Assembly: GCA_964483805.1 (NCBI GenBank) | Contig: CAZADH010000052.1 | Location: 1 to 26,280, forward strand | Reading direction: 5' to 3' | Length of the DNA stretch: 26,280 nt | From: CAZADH01 sp964483805 | GTDB taxonomy: Bacteria; Muiribacteriota; Ozemobacteria; Ozemobacterales; Ozemobacteraceae | Shown here: piece after piece, positions 7,363-14,707 of the stretch | Layout of the letters: the number at the start of each line of letters is the position of its first letter | Numbering within the stretch: position 1 is the first letter of the stretch | Position numbers and translations under genes: made by a program | The notes under the pieces: model-generated | The model's input: only the letters and a program-made list of their open reading frames with translations | The model's database searches: none | Told to the model about the DNA's origin: nothing

Positions 7363-8232
7363 ATGACGGATCTTTCTTCGTCCACTCTGTTCGGGCGCAC
7401 ACTGGGTTACGACCCGCATCTGCTCATCGATCTGGCGACTCTGGGCGCGTTGGCGATCCGGGGACGACACGACCGCAGCATCACCCTGTTCGACCCGAAC
7501 GGGCGGATGATCACGGTCGCGACGCCTGAGATGGGGCGCGGTCCGCAGCGCATCCTGGTTGCGGCGGTCCCGGCGCCGACCGTGGCGTTACCGACCGAGT
7601 CATGGGAACTGACCCGCGACGCCCTGCGGCACCCGCGCGGGCCGACGATCCCGTTCGCCGGCGCGGAAATCCAACCGTCCGATCGCCTCCCGCCGCTGCG
7701 CGACGTGCCCGGCCACATGCACAACCGCCTGCGTCGGGTCGAGCCCGCCGCCGAGGTCAAGACCGAGCTGCTCGAGCGCCTGCAACGGCTGTTTCTCGCG
7801 CTCGGCACGCCCGAGGCCGAGGCCCTCGAGAAGCCGGTGCTCGACCTGGTCGGCTTCGGCCCGGGAGCAACGCCGTCGGGTGACGATGCCCTCGCCGGGT
7901 TGATCCTGACCGGGCGCGCCTACACACTGGGCCGGCGCCAACCGGTGGGCTGGCTCTCGCCGTTGATCCTGCGGGTGTTTCGCCTGCTGCACCGCACGAC
8001 GGCGGTGTCGGCAGCGTATTTACGTTATGCATTCGCGGGGCGCACCACGGCCCTGCAGGAAGACCTCTTCGTCGCCATGGCGCGCGATCTCGAAACGCAG
8101 AACGATCGCGTGGTCACGCAGATGCTCCAGTTTGGCGCCACGTCGGGTGCCGATTTTCTCGTCGGGGTGCGGTTTGGCCTCGACCTGATCAAATCGCGCC
8201 TGGGCCAGTCGTTGATTTCGCTGGTGCGGTAG
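7363..8232 (+). CDS. allH: DUF2877 protein, AllH/YlbF-type subunit
   Basis: 289 residues, cytoplasmic, typical DUF2877 length. The family signature GFGPGATPSGDDALAG spans about 164-179 and the second Gly-rich motif GATSGADFLVG lies at 258-268. In E. coli the homologue YlbF, with FdrA and YlbE, has been assigned to oxamate carbamoyltransferase (AllFGH; from memory). This enzyme splits N-carbamoyl-oxamate (oxalurate) with phosphate to oxamate and carbamoyl phosphate. Here the order is allH, fdrA, small domain, allG, all on the plus strand with 26 bases to fdrA. No ribosome site precedes the ATG and a -10 box lies nine bases upstream. Family membership is firm; the biochemical role is taken from the E. 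coli system. Confidence 0.85.
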   Translation: MTDLSSSTLFGRTLGYDPHLLIDLATLGALAIRGRHDRSITLFDPNGRMITVATPEMGRGPQRILVAAVPAPTVALPTESWELTRDALRHPRGPTIPFAGAEIQPSDRLPPLRDVPGHMHNRLRRVEPAAEVKTELLERLQRLFLALGTPEAEALEKPVLDLVGFGPGATPSGDDALAGLILTGRAYTLGRRQPVGWLSPLILRVFRLLHRTTAVSAAYLRYAFAGRTTALQEDLFVAMARDLETQNDRVVTQMLQFGATSGADFLVGVRFGLDLIKSRLGQSLISLVR

Positions 8233-8258
8233 ACCGCCTCTCGAAAGGACCGACACAC

Positions 8259-9806
8259 ATGCTCGCAAACATCGTCATCAAAGGTCGGTATCTCGACTCG
8301 ATCTTCCTGATGCTTCTGGCCAGCAAGGCCAAAGAAGTGCCCGGCGTGCAGCGCGCCAGTTGCATGATGGGCACCGCCCCGAATCAAGAGATCCTGGCCG
8401 AGAGCGAACTGCTCGGTGCCGAGGGCCGCGCCGCCGGTCCCAACGACCTGATCATCGCGCTGCGCACCACCAACGAAGCAGCCCGCAAGGAGGCGCTCGC
8501 GCTGATCGAAGACGCGCTCACGGCCCGCCAGTCGGCCGGCGGGGGCGAGGCCGACGAGTATCATCCGCGCAGCCTGGAAGGAGCGTTGGCCCAGGTGCCG
8601 CAGGCCAACCTAGCATTCTTCTCGGTGCCGGGCCTGTTCGTGCGCCACGATGCGCTCAAAGCGATCAACGCCGGTCTGAACCTGATGATCTTTTCCGACA
8701 ACGTGCCGCTCGCCACCGAGATCGAACTGAAGAAGCGGGCCAGCGAGCGTGACGTGCTGGTCATGGGCCCCGATTGCGGTACTGCGATCATCGGCGGCGT
8801 CGGCCTGGGGTTCGCCAACGTGTGTGAACGGGGCAACATCGGCATTGTCGGCGCTTCGGGCACCGGCACCCAAGAGGTGAGCGCCCTGGTGAGCAACCTC
8901 GGCGGCGGCATCAGCCACGCCATTGGCACCGGCGGCCGCGACCTGTCGCTCGACGTCGGCGGCCTTACCATGCTTGGCGCCATCGATCTGCTCGAACACG
9001 ACCCGGGCACCGATGTGCTGGTGCTGATCTCGAAACCACCGCACCCGCAAATCGAAGAAAAGGTGCTGGCGCGCGCGGCGAAATTGAAGAAGCCGTGTGT
9101 GGTCAATTTCATCGGCGGCGCCCCCGAGAAAGCCCGCAACCTGGGCCTGATCGGCGCGGCGACGCTCGAAGAGGCGGCCCTGGCCGCCCTGGCGGCGGCA
9201 AAGAAGACGGCGCACCTCGAGCTCGATCCGGTGCTGGTCGAACGCGCGCGCGCCGTCGCCCAGCAACTGCCGGCCACGCGCACCGAACTGCGCGGCCTGT
9301 TCTCGGGCGGCACCCTGTGCGACGAAACGTTGTTGATCCTCGGCCCCAAGATGGCGCCGGTGGCGAGCAATCTCAAGCACAAACACGCGGTGCCGATGGC
9401 CGATGCCCGCATCAGCCACGGGCACACCTGCGTCGATCTGGGTGACGATCAGTTCACCGTCGGCCGCCCGCACCCGATGATCGATTACACCCTGCGCTGC
9501 GAGCGCATCGTCGCCGAAGCCGCCGAAGCCAAAACCGCGGTGATCCTGCTCGACGTGGTGCTCGGCCACGGCAGCCACGCCGACCCGGTCGCTGCCCTGG
9601 TGCCGGCCATTCACGAGGCGCGCCGCGCCGCGGGCAAACACCCCCCGGTATTCGTGGCCTACGTGCTGGGCACCGACGGCGACCCGCAAGACCGGCAACG
9701 GCAGACCCAGGCCCTCATCGAGGCCGATGTGCTGATCGCCCCCACCAATGCCGCCGCCGCCCGGCTGGCTGGCATGATCGTGCAGCGCGCGCACCAGCCG
9801 CTGTAA
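8259..9806 (+). CDS. fdrA: FdrA (AllF-type), acyl-CoA synthetase-like subunit
   Basis: 515 residues with the FdrA pattern, related to the succinyl-CoA synthetase alpha/beta folds. An N-terminal domain begins with NIVIKGRYLDSIFLMLLASK. LVMGPDCGTAIIGGVGLGF lies at about 167-185 and the nucleotide-type loop GIVGASGTGTQEVSALVSNL at 195-214. A C-terminal flavodoxin-like domain contains ILLDVVLGHGSHADP. It ends about 40 residues short of the ~555-residue E. coli protein. The missing C-terminal piece is probably the separate 63-residue gene that follows. The ribosome site is AAAGGA, eleven bases before the ATG. It acts with the DUF2877 and DUF1116 proteins, probably as oxamate or another N-carbamoyl-acid transcarbamylase. 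The protein family is certain; the substrate is inferred. Confidence 0.88.
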   Translation: MLANIVIKGRYLDSIFLMLLASKAKEVPGVQRASCMMGTAPNQEILAESELLGAEGRAAGPNDLIIALRTTNEAARKEALALIEDALTARQSAGGGEADEYHPRSLEGALAQVPQANLAFFSVPGLFVRHDALKAINAGLNLMIFSDNVPLATEIELKKRASERDVLVMGPDCGTAIIGGVGLGFANVCERGNIGIVGASGTGTQEVSALVSNLGGGISHAIGTGGRDLSLDVGGLTMLGAIDLLEHDPGTDVLVLISKPPHPQIEEKVLARAAKLKKPCVVNFIGGAPEKARNLGLIGAATLEEAALAALAAAKKTAHLELDPVLVERARAVAQQLPATRTELRGLFSGGTLCDETLLILGPKMAPVASNLKHKHAVPMADARISHGHTCVDLGDDQFTVGRPHPMIDYTLRCERIVAEAAEAKTAVILLDVVLGHGSHADPVAALVPAIHEARRAAGKHPPVFVAYVLGTDGDPQDRQRQTQALIEADVLIAPTNAAAARLAGMIVQRAHQPL

Positions 9807-9839
9807 GTTTGTAATACAGAAGCCATACAGGAGAAACAC

Positions 9840-10031
9840 ATGAGCAAGAAAGATCTGTTGCAGCGCCCGCTCACTGTGGTCAACCTCGGAGTCGCCGGCT
9901 TTCACGAGGCGATGCGCACCCAGAAGGCCACCTCCGTCCTGCTCGACTGGCGGCCCCCGTGCGGCGGCGATGCCGAACTGATCGCCCTGGTCGAGCGCCT
10001 CACCGGCCTCGACGGCCCGGCCGCCAAGTGA
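9840..10031 (+). CDS. Small FdrA C-terminal-like domain as a separate gene
   Basis: 63 residues; the ribosome site CAGGAG lies ten bases before the ATG at 9840. The core reads TVVNLGVAGFHEAM and then VLLDWRPPCGGDAEL. This (I/V)NxG...F...DWxPxxGG pattern normally closes FdrA or opens longer DUF1116 proteins. Here it is free-standing, 33 bases after fdrA. Together with the 515-residue FdrA it restores about the full E. coli length, so the two may assemble as a split subunit. The spacing and own ribosome site argue for a true gene rather than a sequencing frameshift. Confidence 0.75.
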   Translation: MSKKDLLQRPLTVVNLGVAGFHEAMRTQKATSVLLDWRPPCGGDAELIALVERLTGLDGPAAK

Positions 10032-10278
10032 CCACGACCATCCTGGCCGAGTCTTTCAATCGAGCAGGGGCACGCGCCCCCGCTCAGCTCGCGGCACTGG
10101 TCGTTGCACGCCGCCCGCGAGCCTCACACCCTGTTGCACGACGCCCGCGGTCGGCCGCTGTGCGGCCTCCGGGAAATAACACTCGGAACAGAACGTGACG
10201 GCAAGCATATGTCTGGCCAACCCGCACCCGCAGGTGCTGGCCATGCTCGGACTCGACAAAGACAAGGAGAACCATGCC

Positions 10279-11562
10279 ATGGGTCGACAGAATTGGGCGA
10301 AGTTGATCGACGAAGCGAATGCCAAGGCTCTGCAGATTTTGACCACCGCGCAACCGGTGCTCGTCGACGTGGTCCGCGCCGGAGACATCGTGCCCGGCCT
10401 GACCAAACACCAGATCTTCCACGCCGGTCCGCCCATCACCTGGGACCGCATGTGCGGCCCGATGCGCGGCGCCGTCACCGGGGCGATCCTGTTCGAGAAG
10501 TGGGCCAAAGACCTGGCGGGCGCCGAGAAACTCGCAGCCTCGGGCAAGATCGAGTTTTCGCCGTGCCACCACCATCAGGCCGTCGGCCCGATGGCCGGGG
10601 TGTTGTCGCCGTCGCAGTGGGTGTTTGTGGTCAAGAACCAGACCCAGGGCAACGTCGCGTTCTGCTCGCTCAACGAAGGACTCGGCAAGGTATTGCGCTT
10701 CGGCGCCAACAGCCCCGAGGTAATCGAGCGCCTGGGCTGGATGGGCAAGGTGCTCGGCCCGGCGCTGCACCAGGCGCTGACCAAGGCGCCCGAGGGCATC
10801 AATATCAAGAACATCACCGCGCAGGCGTTGCAGATGGGCGACGAGTGCCACAACCGCAACGTCGCCGCGACCACCATGCTGCTGCGCGAGTTCTCGCTGC
10901 TGCTGTTGCAGACCGACCTGAAGAAACCGGTCATTCGCGAGATCCTGGCATTCATGGCGAGCAACCCGCACTTCTTTTTGAACGTCTCGATGGCCGCGTG
11001 CAAAGCGACCACCGACCCCATTGTAGGTATTAAGTATTGCTCGGTGCTTTCGACCATGGCGCGCAATGGCACCGACATCGGCATCCGCGTCGCGGGGCTG
11101 GGCGAGCAGTGGTTCACCGCCCCCGCCGGCATGCCCAAAGGTCTGTTTTTCAGCCCGTATACGCAGGATGACGCGAACCCCGACATGGGCGATTCGACCG
11201 TTTCCGAGGTGGCCGGCATCGGCGGTTATGCGATGGCCACCGCGCCAGCGATCGTCAAATTCGTCGGTGGCACCCCGGCCGACGCGGTGAAATACACCCG
11301 TCAGATGGGCGAGATCTGCGTGGGCCGCCACCGCGACTACCAGATGCCGGGTCTCAACTTCGAGAATGTCCCGGTGGCCACCGACATTCGCAAGGTGGTC
11401 GAGACCGGCATCGCGCCGATCATCAACACCGGCATCGCCCACAAGAAGGCCGGCATCGGCCAGGTCGGCGCCGGGATCCTCTACGCCCCGATGGACTGCT
11501 TCACCGACGCCCTGCGCGCGTTCGAACAGTCGCTCCCCGCAGCAAGCAGCCGCCACGACTGA
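10279..11562 (+). CDS. allG: DUF1116 protein, AllG/YlbE-type subunit
   Basis: 427 residues from the ATG at 10279, chosen for AAGGAG nine bases upstream and because E. coli YlbE (about 419 residues) starts at the same place. A GTG at 10195 would add 28 residues but has no ribosome site. Strong DUF1116 blocks are seen: FHAGPPITWDRMCGPMRGA, FSPCHHHQAVGPMAGVLSP, GLGEQWFTAP, NPDMGDSTVSEVAGIGG and IINTGIAHKKAGIGQVGAG. With the DUF2877 and FdrA proteins it should form the carbamoyltransferase. The 247-base gap before it is long for this operon and contains no gene I can support. Codon Ile-Lys-Tyr-Cys at 11028-11039 is locally AT-rich and carries GTATTGC. Confidence 0.9.
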   Translation: MGRQNWAKLIDEANAKALQILTTAQPVLVDVVRAGDIVPGLTKHQIFHAGPPITWDRMCGPMRGAVTGAILFEKWAKDLAGAEKLAASGKIEFSPCHHHQAVGPMAGVLSPSQWVFVVKNQTQGNVAFCSLNEGLGKVLRFGANSPEVIERLGWMGKVLGPALHQALTKAPEGINIKNITAQALQMGDECHNRNVAATTMLLREFSLLLLQTDLKKPVIREILAFMASNPHFFLNVSMAACKATTDPIVGIKYCSVLSTMARNGTDIGIRVAGLGEQWFTAPAGMPKGLFFSPYTQDDANPDMGDSTVSEVAGIGGYAMATAPAIVKFVGGTPADAVKYTRQMGEICVGRHRDYQMPGLNFENVPVATDIRKVVETGIAPIINTGIAHKKAGIGQVGAGILYAPMDCFTDALRAFEQSLPAASSRHD

Positions 11563-11619
11563 CCACCGTATTGCTTTGATACATACAACGTACCGCACCC
11601 AATAAGGAGATCACCGATC

Positions 11620-12672
11620 ATGTCACGCACCGCTTCTGTCTTGATTCTGGCGCTCGTCGCCCTCACCGCCATCGGCTGCAGCGCCGGCGGCAGCGGCGGG
11701 TTGGCCGCCGGTGTCGACCAGCGCCAATACATGTTCATTCCCTACTCGCAAACGACGGGCGCGTTCACCACTCCCAACATGCAGTCGATTGTCGCACAGG
11801 GCAGCACCATCGTCGGTGCCGGCGGCGACGCCAGCGGCATCCATTTTGGCACCGGAGGAGCAAGCGGTTACACCTTCACCCAGAAGACGGTCGCCGACGG
11901 CCTGAACAGCAACATCGTCAATGCGCTGGCGGTCGACCCTGACAACAAGCTCTGGATCGGCACCGATGTGGGTCTCAACAGCATGGCCAATGGCGCCACG
12001 ACGATCACCCCGGTCGCGGCCGGCGTGCTTGCCGGCAAGGTGACCGCCCTCGGCGTCGTCGGCACCGCCGGGGCTCCGAACAGCAACAAAATCGTGGTTG
12101 GTTTTGAACCGACGGCCGCCGGCAACCCAATTGCCGCCCTGTCGACAAATAACGGCCAGAGCTTCTCCACGATCGTATCCGCGGCCGGGAGTATTGTCGG
12201 TAGTCGCACCACCAACATCTACGCCGCATCTGATCTTATCGTGGTCTGCACGACGGGCCAGCAGGGCGGCGCGTTCTACTATGCGGGCACTTCGTGGGTC
12301 TCGCTGGGCGTACCGGTTGCGAGCGGAGTCAATTGCTTCACCCGCATCAACGGTCTGTATTACGTCGCCACCGATGACGGCATCTACGTGAAATCATCGA
12401 CAGGCATCGGTTGGGATCCGGTCACCGGCTTGTCTGGATTCAAGGCCTATTGGATCGCCCAGGACGACTCCACACGCGTGTTCATCGGTACCGACCAGGG
12501 CGTCATGATCGGCTTTGGGTTCAGCCAGTTCCGCACTTACGGCACCGGCAACAATCTCCCGACGAGCAAGGTCGTCAACGGCTACTGCGGCCATGACACG
12601 GTCTGGCTGGCCTGCATGCCGATCGGCACCAACCTCATCGGCGGCTTGGCCTACGGCGTCTACAACCCGTAA
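11620..12672 (+). CDS. Lipoprotein with a beta-propeller-like body
   Basis: 350 residues. The N terminus is a type II signal: MSRTASVLILALVALTAIGC, lipobox TAIGC, lipidated Cys20. The ribosome site AAGGAG lies upstream of ATG 11620. The mature protein shows recurring blocks of the two-component-sensor 'reg_prop' or propeller type: NIVNALAVDPDNKLWIGTD, GLYYVATDDGIYV, TRVFIGTDQGVM and NNLPTSKVVNGYCGHDTVWLA. These suggest a five- to seven-bladed propeller exposed in the periplasm or at the surface. It follows allG by 57 bases that hold an ATACAACGTAC element. Function is unknown. I do not assume it belongs to the catabolic operon. Confidence 0.85.
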   Translation: MSRTASVLILALVALTAIGCSAGGSGGLAAGVDQRQYMFIPYSQTTGAFTTPNMQSIVAQGSTIVGAGGDASGIHFGTGGASGYTFTQKTVADGLNSNIVNALAVDPDNKLWIGTDVGLNSMANGATTITPVAAGVLAGKVTALGVVGTAGAPNSNKIVVGFEPTAAGNPIAALSTNNGQSFSTIVSAAGSIVGSRTTNIYAASDLIVVCTTGQQGGAFYYAGTSWVSLGVPVASGVNCFTRINGLYYVATDDGIYVKSSTGIGWDPVTGLSGFKAYWIAQDDSTRVFIGTDQGVMIGFGFSQFRTYGTGNNLPTSKVVNGYCGHDTVWLACMPIGTNLIGGLAYGVYNP

Positions 12673-12732
12673 CTCGCCAAGCACGATTTACAACGTATTT
12701 ATATCACCGCATCGACACCTGGGGGGTAACCG

Positions 12733-14442
12733 ATGGCAGCGACCGAGAGTTCTGCGAAGATCATCCAGGCCCTGACCCAACCCAACAAGGCGCTCAAGAA
12801 GCGCGCCCTGGCACTGATCCACCACCAGGTGCTGCGCGAGGCGGCTCCCCATGTCGAACGGTTTCTCGGGGTCGAGACCGACCCTGAGTTGGTGGCCCTG
12901 GGTGTGCGCGTCCTGGCGCACCTGCAAGACCATCAACCCCAGGTCGAGACACTCGGCCCCGAGGAACTCCGGTCTCATCTGCGCGCCGACGATGCCAACG
13001 TGCGACGCAAGGCGCTGCGCATTTTGGGCGAGACGCCCGAACCACAGGTGCTCGCCGAACTGCCGCAACTGTTTGCCGCCGAGACCGAACCCCGGTGCCT
13101 GCACATGGTGCTGGAACTGTTCCAGAGGTTCCCGCACCCTGACAGTCTCTCGATCTTGGTGCGGTCGATGGTCAACGACGACGAGCGGGTCCGCCGCGAA
13201 GGGTTGCTCGCCCTGCTCAAGCTGTTTACCGGTGATCTGTTTCCCCGCGTTCTGGCCACTTTGCTCGACGACTCGTCGGCCGTAAAAATGCTGGCGCACC
13301 AGTTCGTCGCCACCATCAGCCGCAACCATCTGCTCGAGGCGCTCGAAGCGATGATGATGCGCGGCGGTGAGCCCACCGCCATTGCGGCCCAGTTGCTACC
13401 CTCATTTCTATCGCACGATATGCTCCCCCTGCTCAAACGCGGTCTGGGCCACGCACAAGCCGACGTTCGCGAACTGTGTCGCGAGTCGCTGATCCGACTC
13501 GAGCAGAAGGGCGATCCTGAGGCAGCACTGTTGCTCGAGGAACTCGAACGCATCGAACGGACGCCGGGGGTAAACGCTGTTCCCGATGCCGCCCCCGCTC
13601 TGTCCACCGCCTCCACCAACGTCGGCGATGAAACCGGCATGATCGGGCTGCTCGAGACCCTGGGCGAGATGCCCGAGTGGCTCGTGTTGACCCTGAAGCG
13701 GGCCCTGGCCGAAAGCGACCCGGTGCGCGGCTATGGGTATCTGTCGAGTTGGTCGGCCTACGTCACCGAATGGTTGGCGGTGACTTTCATCGTCGCCTAT
13801 CTGGCCCGCGGCCGCCGCGATCCCGACGCCGATCGGTTGGCTCTGGGCACGATCCATTTCGGTTCGAACCGGGTTGACGTCCCGCGGCTCTTGCTGCACC
13901 TGGCCAATCGGTTGCCCGCTCCCCGCAGCGAACACGACCTGTTCCCGCTGTTGATGGCCCCCGAGATCAGTCGCCTCGAGGACGACGCACCGCTGCTCGC
14001 CCGTCTCGTCGAGTTGCGTGAAGGCCTGGCCTGCCTGCAGGATTATCCGGACCGCGCCGCCGAACTGACGCCGCTGGCTCGCCAGTCGGCCGCCGCCCTG
14101 CTGGCCGCGCTGAAGCCCGCCACGAACAACCGCCTGATCCTGCGCCACACCAGCGGCAATGAACTGAAACTGATCGACCTTCTGCGACCGCAACCGCTGC
14201 CGATCGATACCCGCACGGTCAACGCCGAACGGTTTGCCGTCAATCGTCCGTTCCTCTGTTCGCTCGACCTCGACTGCGAGATCCCACTCTTCCCGTTCTT
14301 CACGGTGACCCGCGACACGCTCGTGCCGCTGCGCAACCAGCCCACCGACCAGGACCTGTGGGATTTCCTCAGCCGCTACGGCGCCCTCGACGACTTCATG
14401 ACCTACCTGTTCTCGGTCGTCCGCCCCGACAGTTCACCCTGA
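12733..14442 (+). CDS. HEAT-repeat protein with an unassigned C-terminal domain
   Basis: 569 residues, no signal peptide or membrane segment, so cytoplasmic. Residues about 1-275 are successive alpha-helical HEAT/armadillo-type repeats (for example ADDANVRRKALRILGE, NDDERVRREGLLALLKLF, HAQADVRELCRESLIRL), a scaffold for protein contacts. A Pro/Ala-rich linker (about 276-300) leads to a C-terminal region of about 270 residues containing LVLTLKRALAESDPVRGYGY and VTEWLAVTFIVAYLARGRRD. This loosely resembles a helical domain seen in some bacterial kinase- or cyclase-associated proteins; that is a weak resemblance from memory. The last segment (PFLCSLDLDCEIPLFPFF) looks beta-rich. A GGGGGG ribosome site precedes ATG 12733. 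Partner unknown. Confidence 0.8.
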   Translation: MAATESSAKIIQALTQPNKALKKRALALIHHQVLREAAPHVERFLGVETDPELVALGVRVLAHLQDHQPQVETLGPEELRSHLRADDANVRRKALRILGETPEPQVLAELPQLFAAETEPRCLHMVLELFQRFPHPDSLSILVRSMVNDDERVRREGLLALLKLFTGDLFPRVLATLLDDSSAVKMLAHQFVATISRNHLLEALEAMMMRGGEPTAIAAQLLPSFLSHDMLPLLKRGLGHAQADVRELCRESLIRLEQKGDPEAALLLEELERIERTPGVNAVPDAAPALSTASTNVGDETGMIGLLETLGEMPEWLVLTLKRALAESDPVRGYGYLSSWSAYVTEWLAVTFIVAYLARGRRDPDADRLALGTIHFGSNRVDVPRLLLHLANRLPAPRSEHDLFPLLMAPEISRLEDDAPLLARLVELREGLACLQDYPDRAAELTPLARQSAAALLAALKPATNNRLILRHTSGNELKLIDLLRPQPLPIDTRTVNAERFAVNRPFLCSLDLDCEIPLFPFFTVTRDTLVPLRNQPTDQDLWDFLSRYGALDDFMTYLFSVVRPDSSP

Positions 14443-14634
14443 TCACGGCCGGACCGCACCGGCGACCCTATACATACAATGTACATACCGGTTCTCGCCC
14501 GCGGCCCCTTCCTTGGTCGCAATCTTGGTACGCTGGTCGGGCTCCCGCCGGGTTTTATTCCCAGGGATCCCACCCGACCCCGAACCCGGCTGCAACCAGA
14601 TCGTGCTTTCGCTTGCCCAGCGGTTTGCCAACGA

Positions 14635-14663
14635 TTGAAACCGGCGCGGGCAAGTGTTACAAT
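14635..14663 (+). promoter_or_regulatory. Strong promoter for the Ig-domain lipoprotein
   Basis: TTGAAA (14635-14640), a 17-base spacer ending TGT, TACAAT (14658-14663), with an extended -10. The predicted start near 14670 leaves a leader of about 38 bases before the TTG start at 14708. Confidence 0.7.
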
Positions 14664-14707
14664 GTTTAGCAGTCTCCTGCATTATTTTGATTTTTCGGAG
14701 GTCGCTC

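Noticed and set aside
14468..14484. TATACATACAATGTACATA patch as a promoter
   Set aside because: It contains TACAAT but has no acceptable -35 at 16-18 bases and no gene close behind it. It fits better with the TACAACGT-like dispersed word.
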